DNA from: Davidsoniella eucalypti
Lineage: Eukaryota; Ascomycota; Sordariomycetes; Microascales; Ceratocystidaceae
Direction: 5' to 3'
Assembly: GCA_004009845.1 (NCBI GenBank)
Contig: RMBW01000027.1
Span: 186,001 to 250,000, forward strand
DNA length: 64,000 nucleotides
Shown: one piece after another, positions 41,687-55,202 of the stretch
Numbering within the stretch: the first letter of the stretch is position 1
Layout: every line of letters starts with the position of its first letter
The notes under the pieces: generated by a model
What the model saw: the letters and a program-made list of their open reading frames with translations, nothing else
What the model was told of the DNA's origin: nothing
Databases searched by the model: none
Program-made: the position numbers and the translations under genes

Positions 41687-44600
41687 TTTCACAGTAGTGA
41701 CGAAGAAGAAATGATATGATATACAGGGGAAAAAATGGAGATAGAGTGATGTTCGCAATCACGTTAGATTTAGATACAACGGCAAACCATCAGCCGGGTA
41801 ATGTGCTTTTATCAGTAAAATATTGTGCCCAATTTGTTAGATTCTATGAGACCTTTAGTGATTTTCGATTAGGCTTGATTACAACTTGAAGCCAAGATAG
41901 GAAGCTCGTAGCCTTGCAAGTCTAAGAGCTAGTCTTTTTATTTGGAAATTGAGCTTTGATAGCTGTGTAGCAACTCGGTATCCTAAGATACACAAACCCT
42001 GAACTAAAACTACATCTGTATTACAACCTACTTCTCAAGTGACAGGCCACTGAGATACACAACATTTGCTGTGGTTTCATTATATGCTATTCCTGCACTG
42101 TTTTGCTTTTTTTAATGTTTTTTATTTGTTCTTGTTGCTCTTAGTAGAGGTATGGACCACTAGTTCTTCGGCTAGTGTCGTCACATACAAAGCTATTGAG
42201 ACGGAGGACTTTAAATCAAGTCCTGAGGGTCACAGCGTTAACCCAAAGCCACCAACAATGAATAATTGAACGTGATAGTACTAGGGTTAATACAAGTACA
42301 ACCCTGCTATGAAAACCCTAATCAACTGTTGTCTCAATGATCTTCAACTTGACTCTTTGTAGTTCGGACGACATGATTGTTTGATTGTCTGTCACTTTTT
42401 ACCCGAGGCCAAGTTTACAGACATTTTGTCTTGATCGGATCAGAATGGAGCCAAGAAACGAAACGTCAAGTCGATATAGGACCATCAATACCAGAACTAT
42501 TTGTATACATATAGCTATGTATGGAGAACTGACTGATGGTAACAACGTACAGAAAGACTGGATACGTACTACTATTTCCTTCGGCGACTTTTGTTTTTCG
42601 CCTCGAATCATAGAACGCTGGGCTTAAAATCTTGTTCAAGGCTCGGTTATAGGCCCAAATGGGCATACGCAAGGGGGCCTAACCAAGTAACGATGGGCTT
42701 GCTTTGCCGCCAACACACAATACACAAGTCACTCCTGAAGCCTCTCAAATTTCACTTCTTATGGTAAAGGGGGAAAGACAACACGGGAGATCGATCGAGG
42801 AGACGGAAAACTGTCTTTTGATTATGCTCTGTGAATGGTTCTAGGATGGCCTCTATTTATTTTGGAGAGGGATATCGTAACCGGTGCCAGCGGATAGATC
42901 GGGAAGGGTATATATCAGATATTTTGTATGAAATTAAAGTACAAATTGAGCATGCAATGTTTATACAAATATAGAAATAGCGACGAGTCAAGCTTAATAG
43001 AAGCAGAATGGCTGGGATGATACGACAGGTACGAGAAATACGATTGAAGTTGGTGAGCTCAAGAATAACCCAAGGGCTGCTATGTACTAGGGCAGAGAGA
43101 GGCCTCGGAACGCTATTAATAACAGCTTCCCACAAACTGAGAATACCGTCTTGACTGTATTAGCTGTGTGTAAAAGTTGAAAAGCAACAGGGCTGTCCCT
43201 CAAGAGGAAATTTTGTATACAGATACAAATGTAGATGGTAGGATAGAAGAGCAGGTTGAAACACAAAGTTGTAGTGGTATACAAGGCACTGGGTTGCCGG
43301 GCCTTTGAGAGATTTGCAGAGTAGAAGCCTTGACTACCACCACTGCCTATTTTTGGGTATGCTTTTACTGTAGTACACTCGTAATAATCAGTGATTTAAG
43401 TGAATGGCTTCTATGAATGGACTCTTCTCCTTAGAAAAGGAACACTATACCGGAACCAAAAAGGGCATGGACCAGGAAGAATAAGCAATAAACTACATGG
43501 ATAGACCTCTGTTACATTTGGTGATTACTTATAGAACTCTAGAAGACGCATTGAAGCTTGATGTAGCCAGAAAGTGCGGATGCCAAAACGTCAGGCTAGC
43601 TTATATGCTTCCATCGTGGCGTCGAAGTAGCGGAGACGGCGAAAATAAGAAGAAAGAAGGGGATACGAAGCATGGCGATCACAAGAGCAGCAGAAGTAAC
43701 AGAAAGTAACAACTGTTGCTTCCTTTTTTCTATGTATCGACTAGCTAGCCATGCATGTTTCACGGGATAGCGGCACGTTGAGAAGCCAGTGTAGGAGGGA
43801 GTATGTTAGTATGTAGATCGCGTGTCGAAGAATGATGGGCTGGAGGGATTCTTTGCGCTATGGCATGTAGTCCACCGATAAGTCGGGATAAGCAAAGTTC
43901 CTCCAAGACAGCAAAAGAGCAAATGAACAGCAAAGACCGGGGTATCAAACACCGGCGGCGATAAGTCGATGAGGGGCCGCTGTTTTGTTCGATGTTTTGG
44001 GAACAGTTCCTTTCTAACAATCGCTCACATATTGGGGATTACAGAGTTGCATTGTTTTGGTCTGATGATCAAGATGGCGGAGAAAAAAAGGGAGACACAG
44101 GACCATATCTAGCTGTAATAGAGAAAAGTAGAGCAGAAAGGCTAGAAGAACGTGACAGTGATAGTACGTATGTGATGAAGTGTCATGATGACAAGTTAGT
44201 TTCGCAGTATTTGAATATTTTCTTGTGATTACCAGAGCCGAGTCGAGAGACTCTTAGTTTCAGAATGAACTAGTGCCACAGAGTTTTATTGGCAGCGTAA
44301 ATGAAATGAATATGCATGGCAAAAGGGGGCAGTATCTTGATGCAAGAACGAATAACGAAGCAAATTAGTATACGCAAAGCATGAATATGCATTTGTAACC
44401 GGTAAACAAGAGACTAAGAGGGCGACCACCGTATTGGTTCTCGAGTAGAAAAATCGTATGTCGTTCTTCACTAGTTAGTAGCATGTATATACATAGCTAG
44501 AACTGTATGTATTAGTAGATATTAGCAGAGAGGCTTAGACTTGGAGACCTGAATGCTTCAGCGTACAGGGGAGTGGGACCCTGAGATCTAGTAAAGCTAG

Positions 44601-45698
44601 TCAAGATTGCGTCCATAGGACCGCTAGTAGCAAAGTAAGAACTCAGATAGAGGAAAAGGGACAAGACAAGAGCGCTTAAGGAAGGGATACTGGAAAAGCC
44701 GGGCTACTTTGTCTGGCTGAGGCTGAGTCTTTTTATCATCATTATTATTTATTTTTGCTTGGTTGTTATGGTTATGGGATGTCTGGAGTTCTTGATTTTT
44801 CCTTCTTTTTGGCGATGAGGCAAAGGAAAAGACAATGGAGGCTCGGAACGCTCGATATTGGTCGCCAGTCAAGACATCAAGTTACAAACGATGATCGAGT
44901 ATCAATATTGTTGAGTGGATGTTTGAGTTATCTTGAGTGCTGAGTCAGCCACTATAGTGATAGACCTGCGAGCAGCGGATTAGAGTAGTTACTACTAGCA
45001 TTGGCGCTGGGCCCTCGTATACGGCAGGCACGCCACAGAGGACGCCGCTGGGAGCCGCCGCTGTGATCTATTTTTACACAAGGTGCTTGCTCGAATTGGT
45101 AGCTACCTGATCGGCCACCCAGCCATTGCTGCCAGGAGGAAAGAACCGCATGTCCTTTTTGCTTTGTTTTGTATTGAATTTTCACAAGGAGAAAAAGAAC
45201 AAAAAAGCGTCACAAACAAAATCTTGTGCTCAAAATCTAGCGTGACTTTCTTTCCTTCCTTTACATTTCTTGCATTTTTTTTTCTTGTGTTCATTGTTAT
45301 AATCTAGATTTGCACTTGTTGCCGCCCTGCTTGAGTCGACTATTTGCTCTTTAGCAAATCCCTTCATTTTTTCCCAGGCCTTTTCGATCTATACCTACGA
45401 CGAAACGACGAGCAACTGGCCTTTCTTTGGCTTTAGATTACGCCTCACGACGACCTCCCAGCAGGCTACTAGACGTAGCATAATATCCAATTGTTACCAG
45501 TTTTGGCGTCTTGCCTCGACTTGATTCTGCCACCGCCTAGGCTATCGTAGCAACCGCTTTGCTAGCCATTGGTAGTCTCGCTAGCCCACCCAAGACCGCC
45601 TACCGCCAGCCTCGATCGAAGCCGGGCGGAACCCTATCCGCTATAGCTTATTGTACCTCTAATTTTGGTTCCTGAACATCGAGCCGCCGGCCGCCACA
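41687..45698. other. Four-kilobase gene-free region between dipeptidase and RGD2 starts
   Basis: Both flanking genes point away, so it holds two promoters. The last 400 bases before 45,699 are richer in C and G and look like a leader. The rest has only short frames with no family features; 44,990-45,070 is a small GC-rich patch. No tRNA or element recognised. Confidence 0.4.
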
Positions 45699-48627
45699 AT
45701 GCCTGCTTTCTCGGACTCGTTCTGGTCTGCAGACTATGCCGCAGGTATGGCCCGCCCCTCTCTTCACCATCTGCCTCCTTCTATATGATGTTGACCTGTT
45801 TACTGACCCCCAACCTGCTTGGATATAGGCCTGGGAGTCCTATTCAGCAAACTCCAACAAGGCTCCGTTGAGAACCGTCAGATCCTTATCATTGCCCGAA
45901 TGCGCGCCGAAGCCGAGGAGACATATGGCACGAAGCTGAGCGAGATCGCTGTGGCCGCCGACAGAATCAACGGTGGCTTCTCCCGCGATGACGGTGCTAC
46001 TGTGCGCAAGGTAAGGCCTCTGTCTGCTCTACGCCGTCCCACTCAGGCACATTACATGGCGAGCTAACCACACACTAAACAAACAGGCCTACGAGGGTGT
46101 ACGGAACAACATGGAGGATGGCGCCCGTAACCACAAGAAGGTCGCCCAGAGCATCCGGGACTTGGTTGTCATTCCATTTTCTCGCTGGTGCGATGCTCAC
46201 GACTCACGTATCCAAGAATGCCAGGACGAGCTACAAGGCCGTATCAAGGCTCACGATACGCAAGCCGAGTCCGTTAAGAAACTACGCAGCAACTATTTCA
46301 ACAAGTGCCGTCTGGTCGAAGATCTCGAAGAAGAGAACAAGCTGGCGTTCCAAGACCCCGAGACCAGCCCCAGCAATCCCATCCCAGAGATCAAGGTCAT
46401 CGAGAACCAGGAGATCAAGGAGGCCGTGGACGAGGCCGTTTACGAGATCGGCGATGACGTGTACCAGACCGAGCAGCTGAAGAAGATTCTATCTCACGCC
46501 TTGACCACTGTCAAACTAGGCGAGACCAAGGTGCCTATCCTGGGAACCTACCTCAACACCACCGCCGGCTCCGATATTGTCGACTATTTGCGCGAGCACA
46601 TGAACACGACCAGCGTAAGCCAAGCCGAGCGGGTTGGTCAGGACCTTGTGATGCACGGCTTTCTGCGCCTGATTGGAAACGTCGGAAATACCTTTGCCAA
46701 CAGCTCCAAGCTGTTCTACCAATGGCGGCCCAAGGCCTTCCAGGTTGCCGGCATCCCCGAGAAGAAGCAGTCTTTGATCCGCGCCTTCTCCATGCCCTCC
46801 AGTGATGATGGCTCCGGCTCCGGCTCCCCCGTGGTCGGCGCTGTCAGCGAGTATCTTGCTGGTTGGAACGTGTTGAACACGACAAACCCCAACGAGACCC
46901 CCGCGCAGAGAATGCGCCGTGAGGCCCGTGAGGCCGACGAGAAGTACATGGCTGGCGTGAAGCGACTGGACACCCTGCGCTGCGAGTTGGAGGAGGCTAT
47001 CATGATGTATCTGAAGTTCCTGGAGCGCTGCGAACTTGATCGTCTCAAGGCCGTCAGAATGGTGCTTCTGGACTTTTCTGGCGCCATTGGTAACGTGATT
47101 CCCAGCATGCAGTCAACTGTTGACAACATGATGTTGTTCCAGGAGACCATCCAGCCGGCAAATGACTTGCGCTATCTTCTAGAGAACTACCGCACTGGTA
47201 GCTTCATCCCCCGCGTTGTTGTCTATGAAAACTATTACAACAAGGTTGATGAGCAAACTTTCGGTGTCGACCTGGAAGCACGTGCACGTGCCGATAAGAA
47301 GCGTGTGCCGCTGATCATCACCACTATTCTGACCTATCTCGATCTGCACTATCCTGACCTGGAGGGCGACGAAGCCCGCCGTGGCGTGTGGTTGGTCGAG
47401 GTTCCGTTGACCCAAACACATAAGCTGCGCTCTCGCATCAACAATGGAAAGCCAATTGCGCCAGAGGTCTTTGCTGAGTTTGATATCCCTACTGTGGCTA
47501 GTCTGCTACGTTTGTACCTGCTCGAGCTACCGGACTCTATCGTCTCGTCGCACGTCTACGAAATCATCCGCACTGTTTACAACACCCCAACTTCCGAGGG
47601 CACTGAGATTGCCCGTATTCCCGTGCTCCAGCAGACCCTCTCGCAACTGCGCCTGACTAACATTGCTACGCTTGACGCCTGCATGAACCACTTCACCCGT
47701 CTTATCGACCTGACCTCGGCAGACGAGACCTATATTACATCTCTTGCGACGTCGCTTGCTCCTTGTATCCTGCGTCCACGAACCGAGACGTCGCTAACCA
47801 TGGAAGAGAGGCACGCCTACCGTCTGGTGCGGGACCTCTTCTCGTTCAAAGACGCCATCTTTAGCGAACTTAAGCGCATGGCCACACAAAACGGTAGCTC
47901 TAGCTCTAGTGCTGGAGCTTCTGCCCGTCCACGCGCTATTAGCACCAACGAGAGCAACCGCAAGGCCTTGGTCGAAGAGCGCAACCGTCTTCTCATGAAG
48001 GCATCGGGTAGCCGCAGTCGCGCTACCTCCCCGGCCCCTGGTCCGCGCGGCAGCAGCCACCGCCGTGATCGCTCCGTTGGTGGACCCGAGACTCGTTTCC
48101 CCATTGCCTCGCCAACCTCAGCCGCCGAGCGTCACCGCAGCTCACTAGGCTCATTGACCGGCAAGCGCCAGTCGCTTGAGGTGCCCGGTGGCTCGCCTCC
48201 TCAGAAGACAGCCCCTGCAGCTGCTGGTGCCACACCGCTCTCCACCATCGCCACTTCGACTGCCTCATCGTTCGCTAGAGATGACAATGGCACACCGCCA
48301 GACTCAGCTGGCTCATCATCAACAACGGGTGCCGGTAATGGCGAATACGCAGCGTCCCATCGTCACTCTGAGCTAATGGACTCACCGTTGCAGAAGCGCA
48401 ACTCACTCGGCCGGTCGAGCGCTGCAAGATTCTCCACCAGTAACACTCCGGCATCTGCCGCCGCCGCTGCTGCTGCTCCGAGACGATTGACTGTTGCCAC
48501 ACACGGAGGCAATGGCAGCGTAGCAGAGAGAATCGCGGCCCTGAAGGATAAGGAGTCTGGAGGCAGTGTAGAGTCGCCACGCGGTCGGGCTGGAGTAACG
48601 CTGGAAGATAAGCCGATGGATATGTAA
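45699..48627 (+). CDS. RGD2: Rgd2-type RhoGAP (F-BAR, DEP and RhoGAP domains)
   Basis: Regulates Rho-type GTPases at the membrane; yeast Rgd2 acts on Cdc42 and Rho5. Exons 45699-45744, 45829-46010 and 46087-48627 give 922 residues; the 84- and 76-nt introns have GTATGG and GTAAGG donors. The order is an F-BAR first half (SFWSADYAAGLGVLFSKLQQG, about 1-200), a DEP domain inserted in it (about 212-285, TYLNTTAGSDIVDYLREH), the rest of the F-BAR helices (about 345-430), RhoGAP (about 465-650, IPTVASLLRLYLLELPDS) and a Ser/Ala-rich basic tail with poly-Ala. In the RhoGAP loop the usual G-x-x-R arginine finger is not obvious (RRGVWLVEVPL). This insertion of DEP into F-BAR is typical of Rgd2. Confidence 0.94.
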
Positions 48628-49051
48628 ACGAATTTCCTTTTTTCTTTTCTTTTCATACCATTTATATTTGTTTATTTCATCTTGTTTTATTTTTTAATGT
48701 TGTGCTTTGTTTCGTTGGTTCAAAGTAATGAAATGTTGGCGGGGTTTTTGGAATCTCTTGAAAGAATATTTTGCTTCTTTTTATACTTTGGGGTTTTTTT
48801 CTCGTTCTCGTTATAATGAAAGGTTGTCATGTAAAGAAAAAAAAGACAAGAGGATATTCTACATTTTTTATTTAACTTTTGATTTTGATAAGACATCACA
48901 CTTTTATCTTTCATCTTCGGTTTTTGTGATTAATGCAATGAAATACAAAACTAGATCATATTATATTATATTCATGTAAAAAGAAAACCACTTCAAGAAT
49001 CTCCATTTACTACTTCTCTATGATAATATTGCTAAATTCTAGTCGGTTCAT
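48628..49051. other. Convergent 3' regions of RGD2 and AP-3 delta
   Basis: Very T-rich on the plus strand; 3' UTRs only. No gene seen. Confidence 0.5.
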
Positions 49052-52000
49052 CTATTCATCCACTGGTATCTCGGAAGGTTTCTTTTTAGTCTTCTTCTTT
49101 TTAGGCTTCGCCGCTCCATCTCCCCCGACTTCATTGCCGGCCCCGGCATCACTGGCAACTGTCCTAGTAGTCTTCTTCTTTTTCTTTTTGACCTCAACAT
49201 CACCTTCACTAGTAGTGCCTGGAACTGCCTTGGTTGAAGCATCGACGGCGCCGGAACCAGAACCAGCATCGATGATGCTCTCTTCTGGCCCGGGTGTCTT
49301 GGCCGTAACCTTCTTCTTCTTCTTTTTGGACTTGGCGACTACGACGCCTTGTGCATCTACGCCTTGAGCCACCTGAACACGCTCGTTTGCTCGTTGCATT
49401 TCTAGTCTGAGTCTCTCGACTTCCTTAACAGCCTTGGCCATTTCAACATCCTCCTCTTGTTGTCTCTCATAGTCGTACACTGCCGTCACAGCTCCCGATG
49501 TTGAGGTTTCTGACCCTGTTAGACTTAAGGATGCTAGTGTGCTGGAATCAACTTGAAGGAGTGCATGTTTGGCCCGAGACGACTTCTTCCGGCTCGAATC
49601 TGGGTCAAAGCTGCGCGGTGTTGACGTTCCAGACGCCCCGCTTCCGCCTAATGTCTCATCCGCTGCGATCACGACCTGTGGGCGGGCTTTGGGCGCTTTG
49701 GTACCAGATCCTCTAGCCCCCGTATTAGAAGCTGGAAGCTTTCTAAGATCGAGCTGCATGACGGGGATAGAGTCGAGGTCTAGGCTGTCGCCGTTGGAAT
49801 CGTGAAGAATGTTGTGTATAGGCGTTGAGGAGCGGCGGATTCCCGTATTAGTTGGACCAATGTAGAATGGATCGTCCTTGTTGCGTTCGGCACGCTCAGC
49901 CTTGCGGCGTGCTGCAATATCTGGATCGAGATAGTCGTTCTCGATGTTTTGATATGAGCTAACAAAGCCGTCTGATATGTCACCGAGCTTTTTGATAGCT
50001 GGTGTATGACCTTCGAGGTGTGACTCTAGCGATGAAACTGCCGTGGGTGCGGCCTTTTGGTGATAATATAGATCAAAGTCTCCTGTTTCTGTAGCTTGAA
50101 TTTCGATAAAGTCCGCCTTGGCTAGTAGTTGTATTAGATTCGGGTGTATAGGCTCATCGAGATCTAAGTCTGCCGGCAATGGGACATTTCGCTGGGCATT
50201 GAGCGCCATAGACTTGAGGTCCCAGCCATTAAAAAGTGATGGTATTGCCTGTGTGAGCAGCAGTGGCGGGTCTTGCTCAAGCTCGTCTGTAGTTGGTGCC
50301 TGACCGCTAATGGCTTCAGAGGTGAGCTTCAAGAGCTCAATGAACTCAACTGCGCGCTCCTGAACTTCAAGATTCGGGTGCTGCGACAGTGGATCAATTG
50401 CATGCAATACTCTGGCTAATAGTAGGCTAACTCTAGTTTTGCGTTCTCGTGTCCAGGGTTCGTTCTCATCTGACGTCATTGACGAGAATATCTTGACTGC
50501 TGCCTGTAGGCAGTTCATCAAAACATTGGGCGCTGATGTACCCGTACGTGGAATAGTCTGCAGTACGGCGTTGAGTGTATCATCTTCTGACAATAGGCAA
50601 TCTGTATACTCGCCCAGCATCCATGATATTGATTCTAGCGCAGCACAAGTTATCGTATGGCTACTTGGCGAGCTCATCATGATATCGGACAAGATCCGTT
50701 CTGCAGCTTGTACTACAGATGGTCGCATAGCACGGACTTTGACGGCAATGTTCCGTAACTCATCGCCTATTCTGCCGACGACAATATTTGCTGATGAAGT
50801 TGTAGCATCTTTAAGACTAATGCTAGAGTCTAGCGACTGTGGCACCGGCGCGACACGCACAAGCTGTGTCAAGATATCGATGTACCACTCAAAGTCGACA
50901 ATATTGGCGTAATTGTTCTGTGAACACATGTTCAAGATCTTGCCAATGATGTCAATTTGATATCCCTCGGGTAGTACTTCCTCTTGTTGCTTCTTTGACT
51001 TAGACCAACGGCTGGGTCTAGGCTCTTCCTCTTCATCGAGTAGTGCTTGATCTGTTTCGTTGGCTAATTCTTTAGATGACTTTAATTGTCGCATTAGCCG
51101 GCCAACTATTGTGATGAGGTTGTCAGGCGTCACCATGCCCTGTACTAGATCTAGAGCCTTGATACGGATTGTGATATCAGGGCTATCAATACACTTCAAG
51201 ATCACATCTTCTTGCTGCGCAACTAGATATGGGTGTGTCACAACAATTTTGTTGAAAGCCAAAAGCGCGACATATTTCACTTGCAGGAAGTTAGATTTAT
51301 GAGTTATCATGCAAGTTAGAAAGGATACAATAGACTTACAGTTTGCGTCACCCTCTAGTTGGATCATACTTCGCAGCTTTTCTACGCAAAGAGTCGCAAT
51401 CTCTTCACGACCCGAATCCTCGCTATCACTGCCGAGAATTCCACCTTGTATGATTCCGTTGATGCACTCATAAAGTAGAGACATAGCAGGTGTCGTGCGT
51501 ATGATCTCTGTTAATGGTGGTAATAGTTTGCGTACCAATCTAGGCTCTAATGGTGTCAAAGTAGCAAACTATAATGATGAATGTTAGCATCATAACGTCA
51601 AACCAAATACGTATGAAATATAGTCAAGGTCAATCTTACCAACTTGATCAGTTTGATAGCCATCCAGTTGTTGCCACCTTCTACCAATAGTTCAAATAAT
51701 CGCGGCGCAAGTGGTAAAAAATCATGTGGTCTTCTCCAACCTAGCTCGCAAACTACACTGACGATGGCTGCAGTTACACTGGAGTCTTCGTTCTTGTCCA
51801 TTAGACGGTCTTTGATTTTGGGCCAGGCAGCCACAAGTGTCTCTGGATACACGAGAGCCATGCGGTATAGCGTCACAATGGCCTTTTTGCGGATATTAGG
51901 ATTGGAATGATTAAGTCGTGGTAGTAGATCGGTCTGGGTCGACATGGCGAGGGATGGGTTGAGCACGTGCGGAAGCGTCGTTATAGGTAGTGTCATAGTC

Positions 52001-52565
52001 GGGGGAGCTGTAGCTCCAAGATCCTACAGAAAGAGATTGCTAATTAGTTTACATGCCGAGGATTACAGTATCAGATGAGATACTATACCTTCTTAATCAA
52101 GTTCGTAGCTAACATGAGAACTTCGGTGTCGGGCCGAAAACTCTGTGTAGCACCGAGATAGCCTACGCGCTTCTGGCGATATTGTGGCGATGACATAACT
52201 TCAAGTACGTAAAAAGATGCCCATGACATGTCAAAACCGAGCATCTCGAGGTAAATGACCTTCAGCAGGGCCGTAGCCTTCACATCTACAATGCGCTCAT
52301 GTTAGAAGAGACTATGATATGTTACTTCATTGAAGCAGGCTCACCCATATCGGACCCGCGAATCTCGGCACGGCATTCCTTTAAGCACCGCTCGATATAT
52401 TCGCGCTCATTCCCCTTGTGGTTCCGTAGACCACGGATGAGGTCATAAAGCGACTTCTCGAACCTATAAACCCCGAATTATGTCAGCATATTGTCTTTTG
52501 ACAACATCGGCATTGGCTTCTTCGGTGTGGCGCCGGAATAGCGCAGTCTGTTTTGAAGCATACAT
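49052..52565 (-). CDS. APL5: AP-3 adaptor complex delta subunit
   Basis: Large subunit of the AP-3 coat that carries cargo from Golgi to vacuole. Model exons are 52564-52565, 52345-52463, 52089-52285, 51640-52023, 51340-51568 and 49052-51279; together they are in frame and give 1,052 residues. The start codon appears split AT|G: AT before a GTATGC donor, then G TTC GAG after a TATAG acceptor, giving MFEKSLYDLIRGLRNHKG, the family opening. The 60-nt intron at 51280-51339 is in frame and lacks a stop; it is inferred because its removal restores GDANLKYVALLAFN. Adaptin HEAT repeats span about 30-560 (DVKATALLKVIYLEMLG, ELGWRRPHDFLPLAPRLFELL, CINGIIQGG). The hinge is acidic and the tail holds three lysine blocks (SKKKKKK, VKKKKKK, KPKKKK). 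Confidence 0.92.
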
Positions 52566-53339
52566 ATTGTATCAAAGTCGTCGCCTGCTGAGCGAAGCTA
52601 CATATATGGCTTGTGTAGTGAATGTCGCGATCTCGCTCGTTTTATTCGTCTAGTCCGAGTCGTCGAAGTCGTCGGTCAGTATCGAGCGAACCCCCACGGC
52701 GGGGCACGAGGCTGGCTGGGATAAGGAGCTTGTTGTGCTTTAAAAGGGTTGTTTTGTACTGTACGATCGTTGAGGTTGGGTGGAAAAGGTGATCTATTGA
52801 TCGTATTGAACTTCAGATAAGGTGAAAATAAAGATAAGGAAAAAAATAGCTGCCTCGAAGCATCCGCAAACAAGACCACAATTGGGGAGTTCTTAAGCTT
52901 CAGTTGAATCATTCAATTATCTGAGCTTCTGAAGCTTCTCAAGGGTAACCTTAGCTTGCTGATGTCAGGACATGACAGTGTGTACTATATACAACACACT
53001 GTCGGTGTACCGGCTAACACAGTTTATGCACTGTATTGATCAATTTGCGACGGGAAAGCATTTGCAACTACCAACTTCAACAAGACTCACAGAACTTATA
53101 GGTGTAAAACATAAGGAAACGACATGTACGCATTGCTTTAAGAAACAACAAGCGTGTGTTCTTGCCTTTCTAGCCTATAACCAAAATAATAACAACAACA
53201 ATACAACTACTAAAGAATGCAAAAGGGCTTCACGTGATTCGCACGAAAACATATCATTCTCTATCTGGGTTGGCTTGTTTTTTTTGTTTTTCTCTTTATA
53301 CCACCGAAGAAAGCCAACATCAAGAAAGATCTGAATCTC
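52566..53339. promoter_or_regulatory. Divergent region between AP-3 delta and COQ10
   Basis: 774 bp between two start sites, with no supportable gene. The part next to 53,340 is T- and C-rich and acts as the COQ10 leader. Confidence 0.5.
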
Positions 53340-54248
53340 ATGATGATTCTACTTCGCCCGTCAGCTCGACTTCTTAGTCGAGCTTCTTCTATCTCATCAC
53401 GCTCGGCTCAAATAATTGCGTGCACCTCATCAACTTCTTCAAGAACCACTACTGGCACAACGACATCCACCACGCGCTACACAAACAACGCTAACGGCAT
53501 CACGCAAAGCCGCTCATTCTTCAATCTTGCCGGTCTCGGTTCTCTTCTAGACTCTAGTCCTGTGTCAATCACCGTGACTAGAAATCTTCCCTATGCACCT
53601 TCCGCTCTCTATCGCCTCGTTTCTGACGTGGACTCATACTCCCAGTTCGTACCATTCTGTGAAGAATCTAAAGTGACCAAGTGGGAGAACATTCCTGCGT
53701 CTTCTGCTTCCTCTTCGGGAGATGCTACTGGTGTTTCTGGGCCACCTACAAAAACCCAGAAGGTTCCGGTAGAAGCCTACTTACGTGTCGGCTTCCTCGG
53801 CGTTAACGAAATCTTCACCTCTCGCTTACGTTGCCAGCCCGGCGTTGCCGTTGAAGCGCTTAGTGGTGACGCTGCCGTTGCCGCTGGTGGAAGCGCTGCC
53901 GTGAGCTCCGGTCCCCTCAAGAGCCTCGTAACGAAATGGACTATTACTCCGGTTCACATCCCAGGCTCTATCGCTTCGCCAACTCAAGAAGCTAACCAGT
54001 CCGTCATCAAGCTTCAACTCGACTACGACTTCCGCGATCCTACAAAGAACATCGCTGGTCGCGCTGTTTCGGATGCCGTGGCTGCTAAGATGATTGAGGC
54101 TTTTGAGGCTCAGGCTCGAAGAGTCATCGACGGTAAGGATGTGCCGATGACTTCTCGAACTGACAGCCATTCATCAATCAACATTCCGGCTCCGATGAAG
54201 GCATTTGCAAAAAGTCAGTTGCAAAAAGAATTTGGCAAGAAATTGTAA
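53340..54248 (+). CDS. COQ10: Coq10, mitochondrial coenzyme Q-binding START-domain protein
   Basis: Coq10 binds coenzyme Q in the inner mitochondrial membrane and is needed for its efficient synthesis and use in respiration. Single exon, 302 residues. The first 60 or so residues are rich in Arg, Ser and Thr without acidic residues, as in a mitochondrial targeting sequence. The START/polyketide-cyclase-like domain (about 75-265) begins VTRNLPYAPSALYRLVSDVDSY and continues SQFVPFCEESKV, with the hallmark YRLVSDVDSYxQFVPFC. The later block LQLDYDFRDP, and MIEAFEAQARRV near the C-terminal helix, are also typical. Low-complexity inserts (Ser-rich near 122, Ala/Gly-rich near 187) lengthen it relative to yeast. 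The first two codons are both ATG. Confidence 0.95.
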   Translation: MMILLRPSARLLSRASSISSRSAQIIACTSSTSSRTTTGTTTSTTRYTNNANGITQSRSFFNLAGLGSLLDSSPVSITVTRNLPYAPSALYRLVSDVDSYSQFVPFCEESKVTKWENIPASSASSSGDATGVSGPPTKTQKVPVEAYLRVGFLGVNEIFTSRLRCQPGVAVEALSGDAAVAAGGSAAVSSGPLKSLVTKWTITPVHIPGSIASPTQEANQSVIKLQLDYDFRDPTKNIAGRAVSDAVAAKMIEAFEAQARRVIDGKDVPMTSRTDSHSSINIPAPMKAFAKSQLQKEFGKKL

Positions 54249-55202
54249 CTTATCTAATATAAGCTTCAAGTGTATCAACATCCATTATGTAATATTATAG
54301 CGAATATCAAATAGAGATTCATTTACCACCCCCAAAAAAAAGAGACGTCAGCTTCTATATCTTTATAACGTTACACTTTGAGATGCAGAAAGATATTTAT
54401 AATTATACAGTAACTATATATTAACTGAATTCGGGACATAAAGTACAGACACTGGAGGAGTATCTGATACTACGCCATACATATAACAAGTAAGATCGAA
54501 TGAGTAGCATGAACCCCCCAAAAGAACAGTGATACTACTACACAACGCAAAAGAACTCGAGTCAAAGAAAAACAGCACATAATTAGAAAAGAATCATTAG
54601 AAAGAAAGCACAGATATATCGACATCTAGTGAGTGGAGAGAAGATAACCCAAAATAATTTAAGAAGAGAGTGTATCAGAAAAAACTGATATAAAATAAGC
54701 CATATCCTCAAGTCAATCTGACCTTTTAGATACGGAAAACAGAGAAGCAAGAAAGCAAAAGCTTTTTGAGTCCCCGAATAAAATAAAACAAGATATTAAA
54801 CGAAAGATGGCAAAAAAGAAAAACCAACGCAAGACTCAAGAGCATGCTCAACTCCTATATGCCCCCTAAAATGCGAAAAGAAACACTACAAAGAAATGAT
54901 GAAAACAAAAAAAAAACTAAAGAAATAAAAACATGTGAAAGACTCCCCCCTCGAACACCTCAATTCATCTTCATCGTGGACACCCTAACCATCCCAGAGT
55001 CAGACATTGAGTAGATGTGATGATAAGTTGAGTTGGGGCTAGGAACGTGATTCGTCAAGTCGTCTGTATCGTGATCAATACAAGTGTGTCGTCGTTACGA
55101 GAGGATAGCAGCGATAATAGCGCACCCAGAAGCTAGATAGCCTACTTATCGACATATATGTACATTAATTTTTGTACATCATGACTGTATCCGGTAGCCT
55201 TA
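54249..55202. other. Convergent 3' regions of COQ10 and the ULD gene
   Basis: A-rich on the plus strand; no gene seen. It contains the 3' UTRs. Confidence 0.5.
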
